Part shown: in pieces, positions 17,662 to 25,810 of the stretch | Layout: every line of letters begins with the position of its first letter | Numbering within the stretch: position 1 is the first letter of the stretch | Source: Bordetella genomosp. 11 | Lineage (GTDB): Bacteria > Pseudomonadota > Gammaproteobacteria > Burkholderiales > Burkholderiaceae_B | NCBI RefSeq assembly: GCF_002261215.1 | Contig: NZ_NEVS01000001.1 | Location: forward strand, 62,001 to 126,000 | Length of the DNA stretch: 64,000 nt | Reading direction: 5' to 3' | The notes under the pieces: model-generated | What the model was told of the DNA's origin: nothing | Database searches by the model: none | The model's input: the letters and a program-made list of their open reading frames with translations, nothing else | Made by a program: the position numbers and the translations under genes

Positions 17662-20361
17662 ATGCAAGTCGACACCCACACGCCGGCAGGATCGGAATTG
17701 CACGCTTGGCGCGCGTTTCTGGCGCGTGCGACGCTGGCGCTCGGGCTTTTGCTGCTGGCCAGCGCGGTGGTTTGCTGGGTCGCGGCCAACTGGGGCGCCA
17801 TGACAAAAGTGCAGCGCCTGGCAGGGGCGCAGGTACTGCTGGCAGCAAGCGCCTTGCTCGCCGCGTTCCTGTACGCGCGCCCGGCGCGCACCCCCGTCGC
17901 GGCGCACGGCCGCGCCTGCATGGTCGGCCTGGCGAGCGTGCTCCTGGGCGCCTTGCTGGCGCTGGTGGGCCAGACCTACCAGACCGGCGCCGACACCTGG
18001 GAGCTGTTCGCCCTGTGGAGCGGCCTGATGCTGCCGTGGGCCGTCGCGGCGCGCAGCCAGGGGGTATGGCTGTTCTGGATCGTGTTGGCCAATATCGCCC
18101 TGGCCCTGCTGCTGGGCGAACGCGTGCTGTCCTGGTGGGTGGTCTTCGACGGGCCGGGCTTTCCCAGCCTGATCGTCAGTGCGGCCAACCTGCTGATGCT
18201 GGCCATCTGGGAATTCTGCGCCTGGCGGGGGCACGCGCGTACCGGGGTGGGCCCCAGGGTATTGGTCCTGCTGGCGGTCGGCGTGCTGGCCCTGGCCCTG
18301 ATGTTCGGAGAATCCGTGGTAGAGCGCCTGGGCACGTATACCGGGCTGGCCTGGGTCGGCGTGACGCTGGTGCTCGGCTATTTCTATACGCGCATCCGCC
18401 TGGACCTGGTGATCCTGGCGCTGCTGGCGGCGGGCGTGGTCTGCGTGTCGCTGCGGGTGGTGGGCGAGTGGCTGTTGCGCATCGACCCTGGCGTCTGGGT
18501 TGCCCTGCCGCTGGCCGGCCTGCTGATGGGCGAGGCGGTGGTCGCCGCCCGCTGGCTGCGTAGCCTTGCCTCGCGACAGGCCGGCGCCGCCCCGGACCCG
18601 CACGCCGGCCCGGCCGTCGACCCCGCCGATGCCTACGTGCGGGCAGCCGGCGAACCGGCCGGCGCGCTGCCTCCCGATGCCCCGCCCGCGGCCCCGGAAA
18701 CCGCCGCATCGGCCGGCGGCGCCGTCGACGAAGCCGGCACAGCCGCCGCCGTGGCGCAACTGGGCCCGCGGGTCGCCCGGCGCACGGCCACGCCTTGGTA
18801 TGTGCAGGGTCTGCTGGGCCTGAGCGCGTGGATCGCCACCCTGCTGCTGCTGGTGTTCCTGGTGGCTTCCGGCATCGTCCCGACCGCTTCCTCGGCTTTG
18901 GTGCTGGGCCTCGTGCTGTGCGTGGCCGGCGTCGCGGTGGCCCGCAACGCGCGCCAGCTGTTCTGGCGCCAGTGCGCCACGGCGCTGGCCTTCTCCGGCC
19001 AGATCCTGGCGGCCGCGGGGCTGTCCGTGTCGAACTCGCCCACGGGTTCGGCGCTGCTCATCCTGGTGTTGGCGGTCGCGGTCTATATCCTTGCCCCGGA
19101 TGCCATCCTGCGGTTCCTCAGTGGCGTCATGATCGCGCTGGCCCTCTTTATATTGACGTCGTTTTCCGCCAGCACGCAGGACCTGTACGAGCACGTCCTG
19201 AGCTGGATGGGTTTCGACATGGTACGCGGCCTGGCGGTTTGGCTGCCGGCGTGCGTGGCGGGCGCCTGGCTGGCGGCCGCCGCCTTCCTGGTACGCGAAC
19301 GCATGCCCGCGTCGCGGCGCGACACCTTGCAACCCCTGGCCTGGGCGTTCGCGCTGACCGCGCAGCTGGCTGCCCTGCAGGCGACCGGCGTGCCGGTGTG
19401 GGAGCTGCCCGCCCTGTGGGGCGTGCACCCGCCGGGCGTCCTGTATCTGCTCCTGGCCGCCCTGCTGCCGGTCGCGGTGGCCTGGGCCTTGATACGGCGC
19501 CGGCGCGCGGTCCTGCCGGCCAGCGTCCGCGTCGGTGTGCCGCTGGGCCTGCTGATCCTGGCGGTGTGCTGGCTGCCGGCGCCCGGCATTGCCTTCGCCC
19601 TGGCGTGGATCCTGCTGGGCTTCGGGCTGGGCCGGCCGCGCCTGCTGCGCTGGGGCCAGGCCGTACTGCTGATCTATCTGATTCAGTATTACTACCAATT
19701 AGGCGTTCCCTTGCTGCAAAAGTCGCTCTGGCTGGCCGGCGCGGGTGTCCTGCTGCTGGTCATGCGGCTCGTCGCCTGGCGCCTGCCGCGCTGGCTGGAA
19801 GGCGCCAGGCCCGCCGTGCCGGTCGTTGCGGCGGCCCCGCGGCGGCCGCTGTGGACGGGGGTCATCGTGGCCGGACTGGCACTGGTGCTGGCGGTCGTCA
19901 ACACGGGGATCTGGCAGCGCGAGCAACTGCTGGCCAGCGGACACATCGTGCGGCTGGCCCTGGCCCCGGTCGACCCGCGCGCCCTCATGCAGGGGGACTA
20001 CATGGCCCTGCGCTTTGCCGCGGCGCGGGAAATTACCCGCCTGCAGGACGGGCAGCCGGCCACCGTGGCCGGATTGTGGGGCGGCCCGGCCACCGATGGC
20101 TATCTCGTCCTGCTGCCCGATGCGGAAGGCGTCGCCCAGCCCGTGCGCGTGCAGCCGGCACCGGAGCCCCACGACGCCCGCGAGGTGGTGCTGCGCTATC
20201 GGTTGCGCGCCGACGGCGTGCGCCTGGTGACCAACGCTTTCTTCTTTCCAGAGGGCGAGGCCGCGCGATACGAGCAGGCCCGCTACGGCGAGCTTCGCGT
20301 CGGCGACGACGGGACCGGCTTGCTGGTGCGCCTGTTGAATGCCGATCTTCAGCCCTTATAG
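17662..20361 (+). CDS. Large integral membrane protein, DUF2157-DUF4401-GDYXXLXY fusion
   Basis: An 899-residue polytopic membrane protein. Residues 1-310 look like DUF2157 (about nine hydrophobic helices, with [13 protein letters not shown] and [15 protein letters not shown]). A Pro/Ala-rich linker follows (about 312-370), then a second hydrophobic block of about ten helices like DUF4401 (370-715). The C-terminal extracytoplasmic GDYXXLXY domain starts after a single helix near residue 740, with its naming motif in [12 protein letters not shown]. In many bacteria these are separate adjacent genes; here they are one. The function of the family is not known. Convergent with gluQ (13-bp overlap). 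Confidence 0.85.
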   Translation: MQVDTHTPAGSELHAWRAFLARATLALGLLLLASAVVCWVAANWGAMTKVQRLAGAQVLLAASALLAAFLYARPARTPVAAHGRACMVGLASVLLGALLALVGQTYQTGADTWELFALWSGLMLPWAVAARSQGVWLFWIVLANIALALLLGERVLSWWVVFDGPGFPSLIVSAANLLMLAIWEFCAWRGHARTGVGPRVLVLLAVGVLALALMFGESVVERLGTYTGLAWVGVTLVLGYFYTRIRLDLVILALLAAGVVCVSLRVVGEWLLRIDPGVWVALPLAGLLMGEAVVAARWLRSLASRQAGAAPDPHAGPAVDPADAYVRAAGEPAGALPPDAPPAAPETAASAGGAVDEAGTAAAVAQLGPRVARRTATPWYVQGLLGLSAWIATLLLLVFLVASGIVPTASSALVLGLVLCVAGVAVARNARQLFWRQCATALAFSGQILAAAGLSVSNSPTGSALLILVLAVAVYILAPDAILRFLSGVMIALALFILTSFSASTQDLYEHVLSWMGFDMVRGLAVWLPACVAGAWLAAAAFLVRERMPASRRDTLQPLAWAFALTAQLAALQATGVPVWELPALWGVHPPGVLYLLLAALLPVAVAWALIRRRRAVLPASVRVGVPLGLLILAVCWLPAPGIAFALAWILLGFGLGRPRLLRWGQAVLLIYLIQYYYQLGVPLLQKSLWLAGAGVLLLVMRLVAWRLPRWLEGARPAVPVVAAAPRRPLWTGVIVAGLALVLAVVNTGIWQREQLLASGHIVRLALAPVDPRALMQGDYMALRFAAAREITRLQDGQPATVAGLWGGPATDGYLVLLPDAEGVAQPVRVQPAPEPHDAREVVLRYRLRADGVRLVTNAFFFPEGEAARYEQARYGELRVGDDGTGLLVRLLNADLQPL

Positions 20362-21242
20362 CGGCGGCCCCATTGCGCGATGGCCTCGGCCAGGAAACGC
20401 GTGGGACCATCGGCCACGATAGGCGCGAAACCCAGGACGCGCCAGGCGTGCTCCAGCGCTTCGACAGGCCGGGCCAAGTCCAGCGCCGGGGCGTGGTTCT
20501 GCTTGGACAGCTTCAACCCCGTGATGGGGTCCAGGACCAGCGGCACATGCATGACGCGCGGCGGCTGGGCGCCGAGCAGGCGTGCCAGGACGCGCTGGCG
20601 CGCGGTCGAGCTGAGCAGATCGGCGCCGCGCACAATGTCGGTGACGCCTTGCGCCGCGTCATCCACCACCACCGCCAATTGATACGCCCACATGCCGTCC
20701 GCTCGCCGCAGCACGAAATCGCCCACCGCCTGGGCCACGTTCTGGCGCTGCTCGCCCAGCCAGCGGTCGGTGAAACTTTCCTCGCCCGGCGGCACCCGCA
20801 GCCGCCATGCGCGGGGCAGCCTGCCCGGCGGCAAGCCGTCGCGGCATGTCCCGACATAGGGCCGCTCGCCGTCCACCAAGGCTTGGCGGACGCCACGCGC
20901 CCGTTCCAGTGCCGCATGGTTGTCGATGATTTCGCGGCGCGTGCAGGCGCAGCCGTAGACCAGCCCGCGGGCCGTCAGGTCGTCCATGGCCTGGCGGTAA
21001 GCCGCATCGCGCTGGGACTGCCACATCACCTCGCCGTCCCATTGCAATCCCAGCGTGCGCAACTGCCGCATGATGAGGCGGTCGGCGCCCGGCACGGTAC
21101 GCGGCTTATCGATGTCCTCGATGCGCAGCAGCCATGTGCCGCCATGGGCTCGCGCATCCAGGTAGCTGGCCAATGCGGCGACCAGCGATCCCGCGTGCAG
21201 CGGTCCGCTGGGGCTGGGGGCGAAACGGCCGATGTAGGTCAT
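20349..21242 (-). CDS. gluQ: Glutamyl-Q tRNA(Asp) synthetase
   Basis: A 297-residue truncated glutamyl-tRNA synthetase paralogue. It activates glutamate and attaches it to queuosine at position 34 of tRNA(Asp). The class I signature [15 protein letters not shown] (HIGH-like) is at residues 6-20 and KLSKQNHA is the KMSKS-like loop. The zinc site typical of GluQ is present as CACTRREI plus a later GTCRD. There is no anticodon-binding domain, which separates it from GltX. The ATG at 21242 begins directly [10 protein letters not shown]. It lies downstream of smg on the same strand with a 72-bp gap. Confidence 0.95.
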   Translation of the reverse strand: MTYIGRFAPSPSGPLHAGSLVAALASYLDARAHGGTWLLRIEDIDKPRTVPGADRLIMRQLRTLGLQWDGEVMWQSQRDAAYRQAMDDLTARGLVYGCACTRREIIDNHAALERARGVRQALVDGERPYVGTCRDGLPPGRLPRAWRLRVPPGEESFTDRWLGEQRQNVAQAVGDFVLRRADGMWAYQLAVVVDDAAQGVTDIVRGADLLSSTARQRVLARLLGAQPPRVMHVPLVLDPITGLKLSKQNHAPALDLARPVEALEHAWRVLGFAPIVADGPTRFLAEAIAQWGRRYKG

Positions 21243-21314
21243 GGACTGGCGGGTATCCTGCGCGCCAAAGCAAAGCCGGCCCGAAGGCCGGCCGGGTTCG
21301 GCGAAGGCAGGTCG

Positions 21315-21776
21315 TTAATGCAGGCAGCGGACGTCGCCGTCGTCGTCGAGCAGTTCTTCGAGGACCAGGTTATCGATGTCCGCTTCCTGGCTCCAGAGCA
21401 CCATCAGCGCGGTAATCTTCAGCTTGGACAGGGGAACGGGCGATTCCGGCGCCGCCAGCGCACGGTCGATGACGATCTCTCGCAAGGGAGCGGGCAGGAC
21501 GCCGGCGGACTCCAGGAAGGTGATGAAGCCGATGGCTTCGCTACCCAGCTGCCGGTATTCGCTGTCGGTGTAGATGCGGGTACCGGTCGCGGGCTGCTGA
21601 GCCAGATCCACGCAGCGCTCGGTGGTCTCTGCCAGGCCGTACAACCAGCCCAACGCATCGTCGATGTCTTCGTGTTCGAAGCCCGCCGCGGCCAGACGTT
21701 TCGCCAGTACATCCGCAGCAGGACAGGCTTGCGGCGTGTAGTAATTTTCAAAAAGATAGACGAGGATATCGAACAT
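21315..21776 (-). CDS. smg: Smg family protein (DUF494)
   Basis: A 153-residue protein matching DUF494/Smg along its whole length: MFDILVYLFENYY at the start, GFEHEDIDDALGWLYGL, YRQLGSEAIGFITFLESAG and the acidic end LEELLDDDGD. In many gamma- and betaproteobacteria smg lies between dprA and topB. Here topB is downstream but separated by gluQ and a membrane-protein gene, and no dprA is seen upstream, where the next gene is an unrelated PLP enzyme on the other strand. Its function is not well defined. The 222 bp upstream contain a small GC hairpin (CCGCC/GGCGG) but no clear promoter. Confidence 0.93.
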   Translation of the reverse strand: MFDILVYLFENYYTPQACPAADVLAKRLAAAGFEHEDIDDALGWLYGLAETTERCVDLAQQPATGTRIYTDSEYRQLGSEAIGFITFLESAGVLPAPLREIVIDRALAAPESPVPLSKLKITALMVLWSQEADIDNLVLEELLDDDGDVRCLH

Positions 21777-21998
21777 AGGGCGCAGCGTTTGTGCCAGTTT
21801 GCCCAGTCGGCCCGCTTATCGGCAAACCAGCAAACATGAATTCACTTTACGCTTATTCAAGTCCCGGGGCAACCGCCCTGCGGCGGGTGTTATGCGGATG
21901 CGACGACGTAGCGCGTAGAACGCCGTAGTTGAGCATAAATTCAGGAATCAGTCAGGCGCTGCCGGGGGTGGCGCTCATCAACATGTCAGGAGATCTGC

Positions 21999-23159
21999 TT
22001 GGACAACACCGAACTGGACGTGACGGGCGAGGCCGCGCCACTGCCGCAACTGCCGCCGCCGGCGCGCGTCGGCGATGCATGGGATCAGGTTGATACGCCC
22101 TGCCTGGTGCTGGACCTGGATGCTTTCGAGCACAATCTGCGCACCATGCAAGAATGGGCCGACCGCTGTGACGTCGCCCTGCGGCCGCATGCCAAGGCTC
22201 ACAAATGTCCGGAAGTGGCGTTGCGCCAGGCGGCGCTGGGTGCGCGAGGGGTGTGCGTGCAGAAGGTCAGCGAAGCATTGCCCTTCGTCGCCGCCGGCAT
22301 ACACGATATCCACATCAGCAATGAGGTCGTCGGTGCCACCAAGCTGGACCTGCTGGCGTCGCTCGCCAGGCAGGCGCGGATCAGCGTGTGCGTGGACCAT
22401 GTGGACAATGTGGCGGATCTTTCCCGCGCGGCGGCGAGGCATGGCGCGCGTATCGATGTGCTGGTCGAGCTGGATGTGGGCCAGGGACGTTGCGGGGTGT
22501 CGTCGCCGACCGCGGCGCTGGAGCTGGCGCGGCGTATCGAGAGTCTGCCGGGTTTGCGTTTTGCCGGTTTGCAGGCGTATCACGGGTCGCTGCAGCATCG
22601 GCGCGGCCATGCGGAGCGCGCGGCCGCGTGTCGCGAGACAGCGGCCCGGGCCAAGGAGTGCGCGCGGATTCTGGCCGAGCATGACTATGCCTGCCCGATC
22701 ATTACGGGCTCCGGGACGGGGACGGCGGAGTTCGACGGGCCTGGTGGGGTCTATACGGAACTGCAGGCTGGGACGTATGCCTTTATGGACGGGGACTACG
22801 GCGATAACGAGTGGGCGGGCGAGCTGCAGTTGCGCAATAGCCTGTTCTTGCTGAGTACGGTGATGAGTACGCCTTGCGCGGATCGCGTGGTGCTGGACGC
22901 GGGGTTGAAGTCGACGACGATCGAGTGTGGGTTGCCGCGGGTGCATGAGCGGCCTGGTCTGACGTATGTCGCGGCGAATGACGAGCATGGGGTGGTGCGG
23001 GTGGCGGCGGGGGCGGCGACGCCTGCGTTGGGGACGAAGTTGCTGCTGGTGCCTTCGCATTGCGATCCGACGTTCAATTTGCATGACACGTTGGTGGCGG
23101 TGCGGGCGGGGGTGGTGGAAGGGATTTGGCCTATCTCGGCGCGTGGGCTTAGTCGGTGA
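21999..23159 (+). CDS. DSD1-family PLP-dependent aldolase/dehydratase (D-threonine aldolase-like)
   Basis: A 386-residue fold-type III PLP enzyme with an N-terminal alanine-racemase-like barrel (about 30-270) and a C-terminal D-serine-dehydratase-like domain (about 280-380). The PLP lysine lies in LRPHAKAHKCPEVA and the phosphate-binding region is ITGSGTGTAEFD. The C-terminal PSHCDPTFNLHDT carries the His/Cys metal site of this family. Relatives cleave D-threonine or D-3-hydroxyaspartate, or dehydrate D-serine. The start is a TTG at 21999 preceded by AGGAG at six bases. From about 22500 onward its codons are noticeably richer in G/T third positions than its neighbours. A long repeat begins about 100 bp after the stop. 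Confidence 0.88.
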   Translation: MDNTELDVTGEAAPLPQLPPPARVGDAWDQVDTPCLVLDLDAFEHNLRTMQEWADRCDVALRPHAKAHKCPEVALRQAALGARGVCVQKVSEALPFVAAGIHDIHISNEVVGATKLDLLASLARQARISVCVDHVDNVADLSRAAARHGARIDVLVELDVGQGRCGVSSPTAALELARRIESLPGLRFAGLQAYHGSLQHRRGHAERAAACRETAARAKECARILAEHDYACPIITGSGTGTAEFDGPGGVYTELQAGTYAFMDGDYGDNEWAGELQLRNSLFLLSTVMSTPCADRVVLDAGLKSTTIECGLPRVHERPGLTYVAANDEHGVVRVAAGAATPALGTKLLLVPSHCDPTFNLHDTLVAVRAGVVEGIWPISARGLSR

Positions 23160-23261
23160 GGGGTTTGCTGATGGGGACCGTTGGCGTTCGACGGCGGCGT
23201 GGGGGCTGCTGATGCCTGTCTGCTGTCGTTTCTGTGGGCGGGTGGTTCGCTTATGCCGTTG

Positions 23262-23640
23262 GTTGATGGTTGGCGTTGGCGGGTATTTTGCTTGTGCCGT
23301 CCGGCGGGGGTGATGCCTGTCGGGGCCAGCCCGGAGGAGCCGGTCCGGCGCCTTCGCGCCGGACTCCCGCGTCGTCATCCTCGTACGGCGGCCGAAGTGG
23401 CGGTGGGGTTCTTGTGCTTTTTTTGCCCGGCCGTCCTTCCTTCGGATTCCCTCGCGCGGCTCCAACGGGCTGGCCCCGACAGGCATCACCCCCGCCGGAC
23501 TCCGGTTTGCCTTATTCACGGTCGCTGCGACGAGCTGGGTTCTTGCGCTTCGTGGGTGGCGGATGCTGCCGCTGGAAGATTTTGCATTGCACGTCGCATC
23601 GAGGCCGCCCAGCGCGGCCCCGCTGCGCCTACGCCGTAGT
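23262..23640 (+). repeat. Long dispersed repeat, copy A (uninterrupted)
   Basis: This roughly 380-bp stretch recurs in inverted orientation as copy B (24050-25690, split by an insertion element). Over about 100 bases of the first half the copies differ at only two positions by eye; the second half (23501-23640) is more diverged. It contains a 202-bp unit with 35-bp inverted ends (separate entry). It shows no convincing protein-coding signal, although frames stay open because of composition. It fills the gap after the DSD1 gene. Confidence 0.85.
23299..23500 (+). repeat. MITE-like 202-bp unit A with perfect 35-bp inverted ends
   Basis: Bases 23299-23333 (beginning GTCCGGCGGGGGTGATGCC) are the exact reverse complement of 23466-23500. 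Inside, GTCCGGCGC-CTTC-GCGCCGGAC (23343-23364) is a perfect nine-base-pair hairpin. The unit could fold into a long stem as RNA or a cruciform. No target duplication is evident, because homology between copies continues beyond both ends. It encodes no transposase. Confidence 0.85.
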
Positions 23641-23712
23641 TGAATGCGACGGGCTGCATGCGAATGGCGGTGGGGATGGCGGCGGCGGTGGAATGCGACG
23701 TGCTCGAATGTC

Positions 23713-23908
23713 GCAGACGCAGGAATCCTGACAGTCCTGTCGGGAGACTGCAGACACAGAAATCCTGACAGTCTCGACACCGCCACAGGATTCTGCGGAC
23801 ACGACGGTCCTGACACCCCGCAAGCTCTGGATGCCGCGGGCACAAAGGTCCTGACGCCTCGACAGGCTTGGATGCCACGGCTACTCCTCAATCCTGACAG
23901 TGCCGTCC
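23713..23908. repeat. Five degenerate tandem units centred on CCTGACAG
   Basis: Units start at about 23713, 23750, 23795, 23833 and 23874, with spacings of 37, 45, 38 and 41 bases. Each begins GC(A/G/C)GAC-like, continues with a purine-rich stretch and reaches CCTGACA(G/C) or CCTGACGC, usually followed by a TCTCGACA-like element and TGGAT. They lie in the spacer between the two inverted long-repeat copies (23641-24049), which has no recognisable gene. Uneven spacing and poor conservation argue against CRISPR. Confidence 0.6.
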
Positions 23909-24280
23909 GCGCTCCTGGGCCGCGTCGCGGCTCGGTCCCCATGTCGCGTATCGTTGACCATCTCGGCTCGTTGGCCATCTTGCCCATGGCTCATGCGAAT
24001 GTACGCATGCAACGGCATCCACTCCGGATGCAAAACCGTCGCACGAAAGCACCCGCGGCATGACGCGCCGTGTAGGCGATCGCTGGCCGCGCTGGGCGGC
24101 CGGCGATCGACGTGCGCCGCAAGATCTTCCATCGGCGGCATCCACTACCGACGAAGCGCAAGAACCCAGTTCGCCCCAGCGGACAGTGAATAAAGCACAT
24201 CGGAGTCCGTCGGGGGTGGTGCCTGTCGGGGCCAGCCCGTTGGAGCCGCGCGAGGGAATCCGAAGATACCGTCTCGACTG

Positions 24281-25267
24281 TCAAGCAGTGACAGGAAAGT
24301 CGAAGCGGTAAGGTTCGCGGGTTTTAATTACGCCAAAGCAAAGATGAACCAGCTTACGCATGCAGGCGCCTATGGCCGACATCTTGGCTTTGCCCGCCGC
24401 TAGCAGACGCTGATAAAGCGCCTTGATATGCGGATTGTGTTGGGCTGCCACGACACCGGCCATGTACAGCATTGCCCTGACGCCGGCATTACCGGCTTTT
24501 GATAGGCGACTACGGCCATGCAAGGAGCTGCCCGACTGGCGTTGTACCGGCACCAGCCCCAGGTAAGCAGCTAGTGACTCCGCGCTCTTGAACTGATGGC
24601 TATGCATCACCGCCAGCATCGTGCGGCTGACTTTTATCCCTACCCCTGGAATGCTCTCCAACAACTTACTGTCTTCCTTTAGATCAGGATGACGGTCGAT
24701 ATGATCCTGGATCGCCTTCTCCAGCCGTTCGATCTCAGCAGCGTAGAACTCCAGGCTCTTCTCGATTGAGCTTTCCACCAGCGTAGGCGCCGCGCCAGCC
24801 TGAAGCTTCTCCTGCCGATTTAGTTCGCGCGCGCGATCCTTCGTCAGCGCTTCAAGACGGCCCAACAAGGCACGCAGCTCGCGCACGTGCATAGGTGCAG
24901 CCTGCCATTTACCGGGTTTGACTGCGGCGCCATAACGGGCCAGCACCAAACTATCGAGCGCATCGGTCTTCGAGCGCACCGCCAAGGCCTTGCCGAAGTT
25001 ATGCACGTTGGCCGGATTGACCACTGATACCATCATGCCCGAATCAAACAACCACGTAGCCGCTTGCTCGTGATACGGCCCAGTAGCCTCCAGAATCACA
25101 TGGATCCGCTGCGCCTGCGCGCCTTGCTTGGCGCACCACTGAATCAACGTCTTTACCCCGTCGGCGGTGTTTGGAACGACTTTGGATTAGCGCTTGTCAC
25201 GCTCCAAATCCAATAACAGCATGCAGTCCAACTTCAGCTTGGCAACATCAATTCCCAAATAAAACAT
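24281..25267 (-). pseudogene. IS110-family transposase (DEDD recombinase) with a nonsense codon
   Basis: The frame begins MFYLGIDVAKLKLDCMLLLD at 25267, with the first catalytic Asp in GIDVAK. It has ILEATGPYHEQ (Glu), KTDALDSLVLARY (Asp pair), a coiled linker, and the C-terminal Transposase_20 domain with ESIPGVGIKVS and the serine-bearing RQSGSSLHGRSRLSKAGN. Codon 27 is TAA (25187-25189, after the KR of ERDKR); AAA would restore a lysine. The other 301 codons after it are open. Unless read through or complemented by another copy, no full-length recombinase is made. A shorter product starting inside would lack the first catalytic Asp. Confidence 0.88.
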
Positions 25268-25289
25268 AGGCTTCCCATCCCGTGGCGAT

Positions 25290-25478
25290 GCCAACTGAGC
25301 CCACTTACCTTGTGCATGCAGGGTCGATATCGCCCTAGGCTACCGTCCAGTGTCCAGATGGCTGCAGAGGTGAGGAGCGGCGGCTTTATCTACGGAACAG
25401 GGTCAACGCCGTCAGGGAGGACCGAAGCTCGTCCGCCCCTCGTGTGGCGATAGCTAACCACCACAAGCGCCAAGATAC
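25290..25478 (-). ncRNA. Candidate IS110 bridge RNA in the element's left end
   Basis: IS110 recombinases use a bridge RNA encoded in the long non-coding end. On the minus strand the left end contains GTCCTCCCT (25422-25414), identical to the target just left of and including the core (25487-25479). A TCCGTAG (25396-25390) follows that could pair imperfectly with the right target half, CTTCGGA. GGCGG and CTT (25437-25433, with a bulge) can pair with AAG and CCGCC around them. Further on, GACGGTA (25347-25341) matches the element's right end GACGGTA (24272-24266 region), as a donor guide should. Order and placement fit target loop then donor loop. Transcript ends are unknown. Confidence 0.55.
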
Positions 25479-25618
25479 AAGGGAGGACGGCCGGGCAAAA
25501 AACCCGCAAGAACCCCACCGCCACTTCGGCCGCCGTACGAGGATGACAACGCGGGAGTCCGGCGCGAAGGCGCCGGACCGGCTCCTCCGGGCTGGCCCCG
25601 ACAGGCACCACCCCCGAC

Positions 25619-25730
25619 GGACGGCATCAGCAAAATACCCGCAGACAGCAACCGCCAACGGACGGCATCAGCAAGAATCGATCGAAGGCATCGACGAGAT
25701 ATCCGCCGACAGCAACCATCAACGGATGCC
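25619..25730. repeat. Degenerate tandem repeat at the edge of copy B
   Basis: GGACGGCATCAGCAA occurs at 25619-25633 and 25660-25674. GACAGCAACC, then CAACGGA, occurs near 25644 and again near 25708. The units are about 41-64 bases apart. The remaining bases up to the ABC transporter gene at 25811 show no gene or clear terminator. Confidence 0.5.
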
Positions 25731-25810
25731 CTGAGCACCACACCCGCGGTCAGCGAACGCCACTGAACTGCGCAGTCGAACCGACGGCCGGTGTGACCTC
25801 CGCCGATCTC

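Larger units (their letters stand above)
24263..25478 (-). mobile_element. IS110-family insertion sequence, 1216 bp, inserted in repeat copy B
   Basis: The ends were read by comparison with the uninterrupted copy A. The target GGGAATCCG-AAG-GAAGGACGG there becomes GGGAATCCG-AAG at 24263 and AAG-GGAGGACGG at 25479 here. On the minus strand the duplicated core is CTT, consistent with the CT core of IS621-like elements. AAGATAC occurs at both ends (24263-24269, 25472-25478), so the exact cut may shift by three bases. There are no terminal inverted repeats. The right end after the transposase stop is only about 17 bases, while the left end before the start is about 210 bases, the layout of the IS110 (not IS1111) group. 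Confidence 0.9.
24050..25690 (-). repeat. Long dispersed repeat, copy B (interrupted by an IS110 element)
   Basis: Reading the minus strand, 25690-25479 and 24265-24050 together reproduce copy A in the same internal order. The embedded unit with inverted ends runs from 25622 to 24205; removing the 1216-bp insertion leaves exactly 202 bp, the length of unit A. The two 35-bp ends (25588-25622 and 24205-24239) are again perfect reverse complements. They begin GTCCGTCGGGGGTGGTGCC, so they differ from copy A at two positions that have changed in both arms together. Confidence 0.85.

Noticed and set aside
23300..23640. Protein-coding gene in the long repeat
   Set aside because: Several frames are open, but the copies differ by changes that keep inverted-repeat pairing rather than codons, and the frames have no start signals.
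23713..23908. CRISPR array
   Set aside because: Repeats are only partly conserved and spacings vary from 37 to 45 bases; no cas genes are present.
21978..23987. A 669-codon minus-strand open frame over the DSD1 gene and repeats
   Set aside because: It crosses the repeat boundary and is antisense to a well-conserved PLP enzyme; the translation is Arg/Gln/His-rich with no domain.
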